A stretch of DNA of 64,000 nucleotides from positions 791,980-855,979 of the forward strand of contig BCJJ01000013.1 of the NCBI GenBank assembly GCA_039545355.1, written 5' to 3'. Each line of letters starts with the position of its first letter. Positions within the stretch are counted from its first letter, which is position 1. Below the pieces are notes generated by a model that worked only from the letters and a program-made list of their open reading frames with translations, did not search any database and was not told the origin of the DNA. Positions 22,116 to 34,251 of this stretch are shown piece by piece. Source of the DNA: Trichosporon coremiiforme (taxonomy: Eukaryota; Basidiomycota; Tremellomycetes; Trichosporonales; Trichosporonaceae). The translations under genes and the position numbers were made by a program.

Positions 22116-24934
22116 CTACTCGTCGTCCTCCTTCTCCCCGTCTCCGGCAAACATGTGCGCCAGTCCGTCCGCCGCCTCGTCCTTGGCGGGCACGAACACC
22201 TCGAACGCCGTCCTCTCTCCCTTGGCGAGCTTAGCCTCGCGCGCCTTCGTGCCCTTCTTGGCCAGACCTGCCGCCCATCCCTTCTTGCGCGCAAAGGCTT
22301 CTGACGATCGGTCGAGCAAGACCTCGAGGTCGGCGTCCGAAATGATCGTGTCGTCCGCTGAGGCGACGTTGATCTGCTCCCCCTCCAGATCGAGGAGAGC
22401 GCGAGCCATGTCGATCGTGCTTTTCTCCTTTTGACGGCCGAGAAGTACGCGCCCATTGTCGTCCACGACCTTGCCGAACTTGCCCTCTTGGATCACGAGC
22501 GCCTCCAGCTTGCGCTTGTTAGTCGCCTTTTGCAGGATCTTGGTCTCAATCGTGTGCTCCGATACGAGACGGAAGACGAGAACCGGCTTCGTCTGGCCGA
22601 TTCGGTGCGCGCGGTCCTGCGCCTGCAGGTCCATTTGCGGGTTCCAGTCCTGGTCGAAGAAGATGACAGTGTCGGCCGCGACGAGGTTGATGCCGAGACC
22701 TCCGGCACGGGTACTGAGGAGGAAGAGGTTGGGGGCATTGGGACCAGTTCCGTTGTTGAACTCATCCATCTGCAGCCGGCGGTCCTCCTGCTTCGTGCTG
22801 CCATCAATACGGCACACCTTGAAGCCCTTGAAGAGCGTCGCCCAGTCCTCGACGACGTCGAGCATCGTCGTGAACTGCGAGAACAACAGCACCTTGTGAC
22901 CCTTGGCGAAAAGCGCATCCAGGAGACGGTTCAGCAGCAGCATCTTGCCACTCTGGTTCACCAGTTCGTGGTCAACGATTAACTCGTTGGTATCGGGGTT
23001 GTAGGGCCAGTCGAACAGGAACGGGTGCGAAGCGACCTTGCGCAGCTGCATAATCATGTTCTGGAGGTGCATGTTGTTGACCAGTTTGACTGCATGTCAG
23101 TTAAGTCTCTGACTCCATTACTCACGAGCGTTGTTCAGGCGCCATGCACGACCCTGGTCGGCAGACGTCATCTTGGAGCCGGCGTTTCCCAGCGAGCGCC
23201 GGGAGCGGACGCCGTTCGGCTGATCGGCCTTCTCCTCGAAAAACTCGATCTCCGGCTCCTTCTCCACGTCTGTCTCGTCGTCCCCCACCATCTTCTGGAT
23301 CAGGTATTCTCTGAGGGTTCCGTTGACGATGGCCTGGTAGATATCCTTCTGCACCTGCGTGAGCGGGGCGTACAAGAGGTACTCCTTCTTGGGCGGGAGC
23401 TCCTTCTCGACTTCGGTTTTGAGACGGCGCAGCAGAAACGGCTTCAAGATCTCGTGCAGCTGCTGCACGATCGCGCCCTTGTTCAGCAGCCCGTCGCCAG
23501 CGGAAGAGTGAACGTCGTCAAAGTTGAACCACTGCTGGAAGGACTCGAGGTCGTCGAAAATGTCGGGCAGGATGAAGTTGAGCAGCGACCAGAGCTCGGC
23601 GAGGTTGTTGTGCAAGGGCGTGCCCGTGAGGATCATGCGGTTCGCACTCGTGTACGTCTTGAGCTCGCGGATGAGGCGGCAGTCCAAGTTCTTTAAGCGG
23701 TGTCCCTCGTCAACCACGATGAACTGAACGTCAGTTTCGCAGGCGGCTCGAGTAACTCACCTTCCACATGTAGCCGGAGAGATACTTCTGGTCGCGCATA
23801 CAGATCTCGTAAGTGGTGAGGATGATCGGGAAGGTGGAGGTTGTGTTTCCGGCAGCGGCACCATTAGCGCCCCGCTTTCCCTTGCGGACGGCGCCCGAGG
23901 CCTTGGGAGCCTGCATGCGGGTTCCACGGAGCTCAGAGCGGTGTTCCGGCGTACCGTGGTACATGACGACGGGAATGGAGGGGGCGAACTTCTCGAACTC
24001 GGACTTCCAGTTGTGGAGCACGGAGAGCGGGCAAACGATGAGGAACGGGCCCCACGTACCCTTCGAGCGAAGGTGGGCGAGGAAGGAGATGGTCTGGAGC
24101 GTCTGAGAGTTAGCAGTAGGCGGCAGCTGACAACTCACCTTTCCGAGTCCCATCTCGTCGGCAAGGATACCGTTCAAACCGTTCTCGTACAGCGAGATCA
24201 TCCACTGCACGCCGGCAAGCTGGTAATCCCTCAGCTTAGCGCCCGTGACGAGCTCAGGCTGCACGAAGGAGTACTGCTTCTCCCCCTCGTCCTCTTCCTC
24301 GTGCTTCACCTCGGCTGCCTGGAGTGCCTCCTTGATATCGGGCTCGGCAGCCCTGCCCCTTCGTCTGGTGTCCTCAGCTCTCCGCCGCTTCTTCAACGGC
24401 TCGGCGGCCTCAGCGCGGTCGCGCATGCCCTCCCTTCCCCCGTGCGTACCCTCTGCACTCCGCTTCTCCTTGTTCGCCTTGCGCGTCGCAGCCCGTGCGC
24501 TCGCGTTCGCCTTCTCGATCTGCTGCCGCTCCATTCGGTCGCCAATAATTTTGGCGTATACTCCAGACTTCTCGAGCAGGAAACTAAGGCGCGCAGCTCG
24601 GGCAGCAGCCTTTTCGGGTGTAAGCGTCGTTTTGGGAGACATGGGTCCGGTCGAGGAAGAGGTGGTCATTGCCGAGTTGTGGACATCGAGCATGGTAAGT
24701 GGGAGAGGGATGGAACGTCGGAGCGGCATGTTAGCAGGGGTCCACACGGCTTGTCGCAGAACATACCTCTGGATCAACGTCTTGGGGCTGGACGACCTCG
24801 ACCTCATCCTCGACTGATCCAGACGCGACTGGTCGTGTGTCATTTCCGGGCGTGCTGGGGGAGGGGGACATGGAGGTGGACGCAGTGCCGGCGATGGAGT
24901 CGGCAACGAGGGAGGGGACGGCGGAGGACCCCAT
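22116..24934 (-). CDS. IRC5: SNF2-family chromatin remodelling ATPase, Lsh/HELLS-Irc5 type
   Basis: A nuclear DNA translocase. Relatives remodel nucleosomes, support DNA methylation in animals and plants (Lsh/DDM1), and affect recombination and cohesin loading in yeast (Irc5). Five exons (24934-24767, 24609-24139, 24102-23761, 23723-23126, 23089-22116) give 850 residues. A charged coiled-coil (EKSGVYAKIIGDRMERQQIEKA) precedes the motor, as in HELLS. Motor motifs: KLRDYQLAGVQWM, DEMGLGK at 207-213 (split from TLQT by a 36-nt intron), DEGH at 332-335, LTGTPLHNN, FLLSTRAGGLGINL and QDRAHRIGQ. The PFLFDWPYNP block between the lobes is typical of Lsh/Irc5. The first intron (157 nt) is the least certain; its acceptor at 24610 is the first AG after a CTAAC. 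Confidence 0.9.
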
Positions 24935-25475
24935 TTGTACAGGTACTGGTAGGGTGTCTAAGTGTAGTAGTGTCTAGATTATAGTAGAGGTTGCAAATGA
25001 TACAGGTTGTGGACAGTCTTGTGTCGAGAAATGGAGGCTTTGGAGGCTGGCAGCTTGAACCCCGACCAAAACACGCGTTTGTAATGTCCCCCTGGACGCG
25101 CTCCCTCTGCTCCAGCTGATGTCAACCGGACGCGTCAAGTCAAAAACACTACAGGGAGAGGCTCGAATAAGCATGCATCACGTGTCCGGGTGGCGCTCCC
25201 TGTGGCGCTTCATGCAATCCTGCAGCGACGATCTCCTCGGTGCTGTTCAATGTATGCATTCCGGTTGTTGTTCCTGCCTATGTTGCGTTCCTTGAGGCAT
25301 AAAAGAGCAGAAGGAAAGGTGCTACGCTGTCTGAACACTTACACGAGACTGCAACCTCTAGTGGAACGCCATGGAGGAGGCGTCCCCTCCACCCTAGAGC
25401 TCGAACTCCACCGCGGACCCTCGGACGACCCTCCCGAACCCTCAACGAGCAAAAGAGCGGCTCTCTCGAGCTGTG
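24935..25475. other. Intergenic region, SNF2 gene promoter and tRNA 3' flank
   Basis: About 540 bases with no supportable protein gene. A run of four T on the minus strand at 25451-25454, 22 bases past the tRNA 3' end, is a likely RNA polymerase III terminator. The rest should include the promoter of the IRC5-type gene. Confidence 0.55.
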
Positions 25476-25572
25476 TTCTCCGCCAGGGAGTCGAACCCTG
25501 CTCTATCGCGCACTGCCGAAGCAATCTCTCGGACTTGAGAGGCGATTATACTAACCGATATACTAGCGAAGA
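25476..25572 (-). tRNA. tRNA-Glu (anticodon CUC) with a 25-nt intron
   Basis: Read on the minus strand. The acceptor stem TCTTCGC (25572-25566) pairs with GCGGAGA (25483-25477) over seven pairs, one of them G-T; A25476 is the discriminator. A D-arm with GGTTA follows. Anticodon stem ATCGC pairs with GCGAT, and the mature loop reads CTCTCAC with anticodon CTC, the usual tRNA-Glu loop. A 25-nt intron (25535-25511) sits after position 37, the canonical place. The T-arm CAGGG/CCCTG encloses TTCGACT, and the internal B box GGTTCGACTCC is at 25497-25487. The mature length is 72 nt. A T4 terminator lies at 25454-25451. Confidence 0.92.
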
Positions 25573-26265
25573 GGAAATTGCTGAAGGCGAGGGCGCCTCC
25601 GTGGCCACCCGGTGCTGCCCGTTCGCGATTCTGCAGCGAGGGAGAGTTGCGATGCATGTGTCTGCGGGTCCGAGGGGGTTGTTGGATTGCTGGAAACAAG
25701 TGTATGATTGAATGAGCTCAGGGGCGGCTATGGTCGACTCTGTGAGGAGGTATCGAGTAGCAATTCAATCGCCAGTCGCGGTCTGGCTACCCCAAGTAAT
25801 GGTGCGGGGAGTCGAGTCGAGCCTAGGCTGTAGTGCTGCACGAGAGTGATGCCAAACGGCAGAGGAGCTGCGAGCGCTACAAGCGGAAAGTATTCTGTTG
25901 GATTAGTGATGGTCAGCCAAGCTCAGAAACGCTCAATGTCATCAGCGCATTTCAAGGATGTCATCCTTCCAGTCACCCTCTCTGCGTCAGCATGCCTGTC
26001 CGCAGCCCCCCCAATCGCCACCGAACATGTTCAAGGGATGCTGAGCGCGAATGCCGAGCATCACTGCGGCGTTGTTGCGCATTGCTCCGAGCACCTTCAC
26101 CAAGCTGCCAGGACCTCCATCCAGCCTGCGATTGGCCCGCTCCAATCCGCCTTCCGCGTCTTGCAATGTCGACGACGGCGTCCAGCAGCGTCCGCCTTTC
26201 GATGAGTCCGTGATGTATCCATGCTTCAGTCTACAATTTGCTAGGTCGTCGATCGGTGGAGGCGA
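25573..26265. other. Intergenic region between tRNA-Glu and the NDUFB2-like gene
   Basis: About 690 bases with no supportable protein gene in any frame. Short sequences resembling snoRNA C and D boxes occur near 25840-25940 but no paired terminal stem was found, so no RNA gene is called. Confidence 0.45.
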
Positions 26266-26949
26266 TTAGTGGTGGTCGCCGTGGTCACCGTGTCCGTCCC
26301 ACGGGTGCTTGAGGCCGAGGAGGACGGCACCGTCTTGCCTGGAATGTTAGCTAGCGATCCTTGAGGTGACGGGACAGCTTCAGACAACAGAGAGGAAGCT
26401 CCCAACAGGGCGCGGGACATTGGAGGCGCAATTCGGGAAGGACGAGCGCAATTAAGTCGGCTGCTGGTAGAAATCGGCGCTGGATGCCGACCACATTCAC
26501 AACACGAAGATGTTGTTCTCTGACGCAACTCTGGCCGGACCTTGACGACACCTGCGCCCCTTTCTCGTCGTAGCGGTAAATCAAACATGGAGAATGCGGT
26601 ATCGTAGCGGCGAGTCGGACCTGAATTGAGCCGTAGAAGGTTGTCGATCGCCGTGTTTGTCCCACCGATTGCTTGGAGCTTCCCTCGTCTGTTGGTCCGC
26701 TAAACACTCCGCACTCACCTGGCACGGTAGAAGACGAAGAACCACATGCCGGCGCCGAGGCCCTTGGCGAGGACGCGGTTGATCATAGGAGGGGCGTGGT
26801 AGTGGAAGCCTGAGCAACGTCAGTTTGGGGGAACTAGTCCGGGCGGAGCTCGGGGCGGGGTCGGGGCGCTGGACGATGTCGATTGCTGGTGCGCGCGCGG
26901 TGCCGAGTCGAGTCCGATCCGCCGAGCATGTGCCGTACTCACCGGCCAT
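26266..26949 (-). CDS. NADH:ubiquinone oxidoreductase small accessory subunit, NDUFB2-like
   Basis: A small membrane-arm accessory subunit of mitochondrial complex I. Three exons (26949-26943, 26809-26719, 26338-26266) encode only 56 residues. The single hydrophobic span GLGAGMWFFVFYRA, then RQDGAVLLGLKHPWDG and the His-rich end GHGDHGDHH, closely match plant and fungal NDUFB2-type subunits (MWFWILYRAKQDG, LGWRHPWEGH). The first coding exon has only seven bases (ATGGCCG), and the second intron is 380 nt, so no ORF scan would find it. Donors are GTGAGT and branch sites CTGAC/CTAAC. It shares a 415-bp divergent promoter with eIF2 gamma. Family assignment comes from remembered motifs. Confidence 0.85.
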
Positions 26950-27364
26950 GGTGTCGATGTGCTATGCAGTGACCTCAACGCTCGAGACGACCAAGACGGC
27001 GTCGAGCACCGAGGGAGGGTGCAGCACCAGGCCTGCGTGCGCTCTACGGTGAGGGCGGGGGTAATTCCGAAACGCCGAAACGGTGGCAAATGGGTACCTC
27101 CATCTTTTGTGTCGACTCGTCGAGCATTGTCATCGACAGCAGTCCGAGTGTACCGAACACCCATCTAGCTTGCTTCTAGACCATCCTAAAAGCGTTCAAC
27201 ACCAGTCTCCGACTCGAGTCCGACGAGCACCAGCGAATCCGACTCCGTTGATCGCCCAGAACGCATAAAATCCCACTTTGCCGACAGCGACACCCCCAGT
27301 CCCAATCGATAAAAGTCGCCCCCCCTTCCACATATCATCTTCCCCCTTCCATTGTTCACCCATC
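26950..27364. promoter_or_regulatory. Divergent promoter, NDUFB2-like gene and eIF2 gamma
   Basis: 415 bases between two divergent start codons. A TC-rich stretch precedes the eIF2 gamma start; no clear TATA box was recognised for either gene. Confidence 0.5.
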
Positions 27365-29107
27365 ATGGCCGCCGTTAACGACCCGACTGCCGCCTTCCAG
27401 ACCGAGGGTGGCGCCGACGCCCAGCCCGTCCAGGTTGACCTCACCAAGCTCACCGCCCTCAGCCCCGAGGTCATCATGAACCAGGCTACCGTGAGCATCA
27501 CGGATCGCTGCCTTTGCCTGTTCGGTGGCAAATGCGCAAAGAGATTGGAAGCTCTGGGACCGGAAAAGCTGCCCGTGAAGCTTGTGGCCGTGCTTCGCGT
27601 GCTATGAACACCCACCGGGGCGTGCTCATGACCCGAACGTCGTCCTGCCCGCCGTCGCCGCGACATAAGCACGCAATCACGTCACAAGCGATCGGCGCCG
27701 TCCGGACCGAAGCTTCCCATCTCACTTCAACCATCGCATCCTTGCTAACGTCCAGATCAACATTGGTACCATCGGACACGTCGCGCACGGAAAGTCGTCT
27801 ACCGTCCGTGCGATCTCTGGTGTGCAGACTGTTCGTTTCAAAAACGAGCTCGAGCGTAACATTACCATCAAGCTCGGTTACGCCAACGCCAAGGTGGGTT
27901 TAGTCATCAGCTGGTCCGCGAGCTCGGGAGCTAACATTGCCAGATCTACAAGTGCCAGAACCCCAACTGCCCCCCTCCCTCGTGCTACCGCTCGTACCCG
28001 TCGAGCAAGGAGCTCCACCCGAAGTGTGAGAGGCCAGGATGCGACTCGCGCATGGACTTGATCCGACACGTCTCCTTCGTCGACTGCCCGGGACACGACA
28101 TTCTCATGGCTACTATGCTTACGGGTGCTGCCGTCATGAACGGAGCCCTCCTCCTTATCGCTGGTAACGAGTCCTGCCCGCAGCCGCAGACGGGAGAGCA
28201 CCTTGCCGCGCTCGAGATCATCGGTATCGACCCGCACAACATTGTCATTCTCCAGAACAAGATGGACCTTGTCCGCGAGTCTGAGGCGCAGGAGCACTGC
28301 GAGCAGATCCGCCGGTTCGTTGAGGGAACCACTGCCCGCCTTGCCCCCATCATCCCCGTGTCCGCGCAGCTGCGCTTCAACATTGACGCCGTCGTCATGG
28401 CGCTCGCCAAGATCGAGCCGCCCAAGTACGACTTCACGGCCGAGCCGCGAATGGTCGTCATTCGTTCCTTCGACGTCAACAAGCCCGGAGCGTCCGTCGA
28501 CGAGCTCAAGGGTGGCGTCGCCGGTGGCTCCATTCTCCAGGGTGTGTTCAAGGTCGGACAGGAGGTCGAGATCCGCCCCGGTATCATCACGCGCGACACG
28601 GAGGGCAAGGTGACGTGCCGACCGCTCATTTCCAAGGTCGTGTCGATGAACGCGGAGCAGAACCACCTTCAGTTCGCCGTGCCCGGAGGACTGATCGGTG
28701 TCGGAACGCTCGTCGACCCCGCCCTCTGCCGTGCCGACCGTCTGCTCGGTATGGTCATGAGCTCGGTCGGAAAGGGCCCCAACATCTACACCGAGATCAA
28801 GGCTGAGGTCTTCCTCCTCCGTCGTCTGCTCGGTGTCAAGACCGAGGACAACAAGAAGGCTAAGGTCGGAAAACTTGTTGTTGGTGAGATGCTCTTCGTC
28901 AACATTGGTGCCTCGCAGACTGGTGGACGTATCATGGCCGTCAAGGGCGGAGACGTCACCATCCAGCTCGTCACCCCCGCTTGTACCGAGAAGGGAGAGA
29001 AGATTGCCCTCTCTCGTCGTATCGACAAGCACTGGCGTCTTATCGGATGGGGCAAGGTCAAGTCTGGAGGTGTCCTCGCCGAGGTCAAGGACCCCCGCAA
29101 CGACTAA
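27365..29107 (+). CDS. GCD11: Translation initiation factor eIF2 gamma
   Basis: The GTPase subunit of eIF2, which delivers Met-tRNAi to the 40S ribosome in the cytosol. Three exons (27365-27490, 27756-27893, 27944-29107) give 475 residues. G1 is GHVAHGKS (49-56), G3 DCPGH (135-139) and G4 NKMD. The zinc-ribbon insertion typical of eIF2 gamma shows C92, C97, C102, C116 and C121. The switch region [13 protein letters not shown] lies just before intron 2. Domains II and III follow, with the conserved C-terminal end [13 protein letters not shown]. The first intron (265 nt) is longer than local average; the second is 50 nt. Confidence 0.97.
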
Positions 29108-29242
29108 GCGCAACCACCTTAGAACAGCAGCGTTGACTATCAGTAGAGAGTTTGTAGGATCGTTACAGCATCATGCACCCCCATTATCATACCAACACAG
29201 TTCACATGGAAATCTATATGATACAACGAATTACTGAACCCA

Positions 29243-32200
29243 TTAAATGATGAGGCGAAGAAGCTCCGCGGTACCCGTCTCGCCGAGGGTGACGTCTCCG
29301 CCGCGCTCGGCAGCGTGGGGAACGTTGGGCAGCGCGGCGGCGACCTTTTCGTCCTCATCCTTGTCGTTGAGGTAGATACTGGTCCCGTTGCGCACGCCTT
29401 GAGAGAGGATACGGCTCTCCACCGTGTCCATCGTAGCGTAGCAGTACACAGTCGTCTGCTTCTCCTGCCCCAAGCGGTCGACTCGGCCGATAGCCTGCAG
29501 TTCGAACGAGTGCTGCATGATGGGCTCGAGGAGGTGCACGACGCTCGCGGCCGTCAGGGTGAGACCAGCACTCTCGCGCTCTGCGTGCAGAAGGAAGACC
29601 GTGATGCTCGGGTCGTTCTGGAACTGGTGCACGACGTCGTTCTTCTTCGTGTTAGAGTCAAGCGACACGAACCGGATATGGTTCACCGTGAGCGCACGCT
29701 CGACGATGCGCAGCGAGTCCGCCCAGTTTGAGAACACGACGTGGCGGACACCGGGCTGCGTCAGGCGGTAATAATGCAGATGCTTCACAAGGAAGTTGAT
29801 CTGTCTGTTAGCTATGAAACGTCCTCACAACTTACTTTTGATCCATACTCGCCCATCATGTCGATGTTAGCAACAGGACGCATGCGGTCAACGCTGAGCA
29901 TGTTGAGCTTGGCGATATCGGCCGCGCGGCGCTCAGTCTCTCGCTCCTCGCTCAACTTCTCGTTCGAAGGATCCTCCTCCATTGGCTGAGCCTCAAGGTC
30001 AAGCTCGACCTTTGGCGAGCCGCCCTCCTCGGCAGCCTTGATGCGCACACGCTGGATGGCCTTCTCATCGATGACCGTCTTACAGTTCGCACACTTGCGT
30101 CCGATGAACGGGGACTTGCGGTATTCAGTGAAGCACGAGACGCAGAACATGTGCCCGCAGTGCAGGAGGAAGGCGTGGGTGTCGTCCGAAGTGCCGAAGC
30201 AGATGGCGCAATTCTCCTTCAGGTCGTCTGCAGTCTGGTTCTCCGCGTCCAGGAAGCCGAGATAACGGCGTCTGACCGACCAACGCGCAAGCGTCGTCTC
30301 CGCATCCAGAATCTGGCGGTCCTTGATTTCGATCTCCTTCTTGACATCCCTGAATCTGGGCACGGCGACCGAGTCAGAGATCTCCTGCAGCGCAGCGAAG
30401 TACTTGACACGCCCATTGTGAGTATCACGCAGCATGTCCAGCTCCCTGTTCAGCTTGTCGACAATCTCAGTCTGCTTCTTGATGTATCCGCGAAGCATGT
30501 CGGCAACACCCCTGGCGATGGCGGCTTCCTCGGGCCGGTTGGCGGCGTGCACGATGTTGCCGAGGTCGATCAAGAGCGCCTTCAGAGGACGTTCGCAAGC
30601 TTCCTCGGTGCGCCGCTCGCGGAACGCGTTGCGCTCAAGAAGCAGCTTGAGAGTGAGATCCTGCACATCGGTGGGCAGGTCAGGGTCGACGATGACCTGG
30701 GCGTCCTTTGAGTTGGCGGTCGAGCGTTTCTTGGTGATGTGCGCGTCATGCAGGGCGAGAAGCGTGCGCTCCTCGAGAAGCATCTCCTTGCGGTCCGCAA
30801 TAGCAGCGGCGTACGCGGTGAGGTAGGCGTCCACTGTTTGTCAGTCAAGCTTACGGACGTTCAGACTCACAGTCACCCTGGGCCTTCAATGCCTCTGCGT
30901 AGTACTCCTCCTCAGGGTTCTCAACGTCTTGACCTTCGCCAACACCGGGAACTGCTTCGTCGTTCGCCTCGATGGGGGTCTCGAGAAGCTCCACAACCTT
31001 GTTGCGCCAGTTGTAGACGAGGACGGCGTTGTCGTTCATGATCTTGAGAAGGCTGTTGGTCTGGGCGACTAGATCACCAGACAGCATACCGCCACTGCGT
31101 CGAGTGTCCTTGGTCTGGAGCTCCCCGAGAGCGGCGATTGCTCCATGATCGGCAATAGCGTCAGTCATGGCCTTGACGAAGCGATCTGCAGCTTTGAGGG
31201 GACGCGCAAGAATCTCACGACGAATGTTCTCGGCATTCTGGTAGGCTTGGACCTCGAGTTCTTCCTCCTTGTTCGTGTGGTGGACGTCGCCTTGCAGGAA
31301 CCAGGAGAGATGCAGGATGTTCATGGTCTCGCGAACAGCGGCTCGGGCAGACTGCACCTGCAGACGCTTCGCCTTCTCCGCCTGCGACTCGTCTTTGTGA
31401 CCCTCATCATCGACCGAGTCCTCGCGGCCGTCGGTCTGCCGGTTCAATTCCGCCTTGGCTTCCTCGAGCAACTTCAGCGCACCTTCGCGAACACGTTCAT
31501 AGATCGCGAGCGCCTTAAAGTTGCGTAAGTCATCCGTTTCGTCGCGGACAAGAAGCTGAGCCTTGTCCAGCTGAGTGCGGAAGAGATTGCGCGACAGAAG
31601 AGTGATGTTCTCCTCGAGGTCGTCGCGCATCTTCTTGAGAGCTTGATCCATGGTCATGAGCTGTCGACCAAGCTGGATACGGTCACCACGGCGGTTACCG
31701 GCACGCTGGTTGGGTTCGAGGCCACCGACCTGAATGTGCGTACAGATCTGACGGAGATGACGGAGAGCGTTGCGGTAGACACTAAAGTCAAGCTCTTGGT
31801 CTCTCTGTCGACCGTCGGCGATACCCAGACGCTCGCGCTGTCGCTCGAGCACATCGAGGTAGTAGTGCATCTCGATGTCGGACAGCTCAATGGGGACGAC
31901 GTAGCGAGTCTGGTTCGGGAGACTGAACTCTCCAACGACCTCAGCCTTCGTCGTGCGGATGCTGATCGCCTTGAACAGGCCTTCAAACGCAGCCTTGTTG
32001 GAGGGTTGGGTGATACGGCTCCAGATGATGTTGCTAGCGACCGGGACATGGAGAAATTTCAGAGAGCCCTGCAGATCGGAGATGCTCGAGCGGGCAGGTG
32101 TGCCAGACATGGCCAACGAGCACTGCCGGGGAATCTTGGAGACCATCTGAGCCGAGGTACTGGAGTCGCTTTGCAGTTGGACTTCATCCATGATGACTCG

Positions 32201-34251
32201 CCACCACTCGACCATGATCAGCGGGCTGCGAGGACGCTCATTGAGGCGGTAGTTTGCGGTAGATCGGCGACTACGGCGTGGGGCTGGGTCGGCGACGTTG
32301 AGATCGGTGGACAGGGTCTGGTACGTTGTGATCACGACGTCGAATCCACGGATATACTCGAGGAAGGCTTGCTGGGTGAGATCGAGAAGACTCTCGCCAT
32401 CCTCAGTCTTCGGAGTGGGGGCGAATTCGTCGTCCTCTTCTTCCTCTTCCTCACTCTCCATTTCGACATAGTCCTCGTCATAATCCGATTCAGGTTCGAT
32501 CTTGACGCCATCGGCACCCTTGGCGTACTTTCGCCGAGTCTCGTTCCGGAACTTGACCCTCTCTCGCTTCAAGTTCCTGGCCGCTTGCTTCGAGCGCTCC
32601 TTCAACGTGGCCTTGCGACGCTTCTCCACTTGCTTGATGAGAACCGCCCATCCTGGATAGACGCAAACCCTCAAAGAAGGAGCATGCAGCTTCATCTCAG
32701 AAACCCATTGGTTTAAGAGAGACTGAGGCGTGACGATGAGAGTGGTACCAACGGCGGCTACATTGAGCTGACCTTCCTCGGACCATGCGACCGAGTCGGC
32801 GAAGGCCGCCGTCTGCCCGTCCACCCACTGCTGAATGGTGAGGCCAAACTCTGGCTTCTTCTCCAAATTGATCTCAGGCAGTTTGCGGGCGTTGAAGTTT
32901 TCGGTGATCTCGACCTCGGGCCGGTGAGAAGAAAGCGGGTGGGGGTGAAGCAGCACAAGAGCGATCGCCTCGACCGTCTTGCCGAGACCCATCTCCTCGC
33001 AGAGCATGGTTCCGCGGACCTTGGACAGGGGGAAGACGTGCTCGAGCGCATCTTCCCACGATGTGTCGTCGGCTCGTCTCTTGCCCTTAGGGTCGTCTTT
33101 AAGTCGGACCAGCTGCGAAGTGAGGCGGTGGAATGCATACTCGCCAAACTTGCAAAAGTCAAATTTGACCCATTGACCTTCGGGGTAGGTGAAAGCCTTA
33201 TTGCCAGACACCATGGGAGACCCCTCACGCTCCAGTAGACGGGCAACGGAACGCTTTTGGAACGGCAGCAGCGCTTTCGTCATCGAGTCGGGTTGAAGTT
33301 TGCGGGCGTCGAAACCGTAAGGAAGGTCAGGGGCGGGGCAAAGTGCGGCGTAAAACGCCTTGAGCGCGTCTGCACGCGCAGCTCCGAGACCTTCCCGAGA
33401 AGGGTGAGGTTGATCCCCGAGATCGGCAGGAAGGAGCGAGACAAGGACGAGACCGAGAAGATCGTTCGAGATATCCGGCTGCGGGAGTAAAATGACGTTC
33501 ATGTCAAGGTAGACATCCAGGGAAATCGAGAGCGCGATCGCATAATCGTCCGCGTCGCCCGACTCGCCGGGGGTCCACGAAACGTCCACGCTGGTACGGA
33601 AGTAGACCCTCTTCTCGTCAGGCTTGTACTTGCCGCGCCGCGTTGGGGGCTCGTCAGGATCAATGGCAAGAGCTGCGTGGATCCAGTTAAGGTGATCCCA
33701 TGTGTAAGAGGTTGGGAAGAACTGACGTCGAGCGTCGGAGCCGGTGCAGATGTCTGGAATCTTCACGAGGGGTTTCGTGTTGTTGCCGGGTCGGAATACA
33801 TTGGCGCAGCTGACGCGAGCGTTCTTCTTCTTTTTCAAAGGATGACCATCGATGTGAAGTATGTCGGATGCCGGAGGAAAGAAGGAGAGTGGCACACAAG
33901 CCTCGACAGAGTCATGGACAGACTTCCGGAAGTCGCGCCAGACGGGGAAAGAGTCATTGTCGCGAAAGCCGTTGGGGTACTCGACTAACTCGGGTTCGGG
34001 TTGCAGCGTAGCTTGCAGATGCAGAGTGTGAAGGTGCATGTGCTCTTCGGGAACTGCGGAAAGGGGTTAGTCACTCGACGATGGACAGCTCCCTAAAGTG
34101 CGAGGAAGCCACAAACAGAAGACTCACTTGGTGCTGGACGCGCCTTCTTCCCACTTTTCGTCGCCTTCATGGCTTTGGTGAGTTGACCGAGATCATAGTT
34201 ACTGGTCTCGAGGTAGAGAGCCTCCGAAGAGGTGGTCGGAACAACGCTCAT
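29243..34251 (-). CDS. IRC20: SNF2/RING ubiquitin ligase-translocase, Irc20/SHPRH type
   Basis: A large nuclear protein that combines an SNF2 ATPase with a RING finger inserted between its two motor lobes, the architecture of yeast Irc20 and vertebrate SHPRH (PCNA ubiquitination, recombination control). Four exons (34251-34128, 34053-30871, 30833-29836, 29800-29243) give 1620 residues, matching SHPRH/Irc20 and longer than Rad5. Walker A is GLGKT near 397-401 in MLCEEMGLGKT. The Walker B region reads VIMDEVQLQSD, a DEVQ variant seen in SHPRH. The RING lies at about 1311-1352 (CAIC, CGHMFCVSC, CANC). The C-terminal motor lobe has VVFSNWADSL, ESAGLTLTAAS and QAIGRVDRLGQ. A long coiled-coil lies between the first lobe and the RING. 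Introns are 74, 37 and 35 nt. Confidence 0.9.

Noticed and set aside
25840..25945. Possible C/D-box snoRNA in the tRNA to NDUFB2 gap
   Set aside because: C-box-like and D-box-like words occur, but not in the right order with a closing stem and guide segment.
27491..27755. eIF2 gamma intron 1 (265 nt) as a snoRNA host
   Set aside because: No paired C/D boxes or H/ACA hairpin-hinge-hairpin layout was found on reading it.
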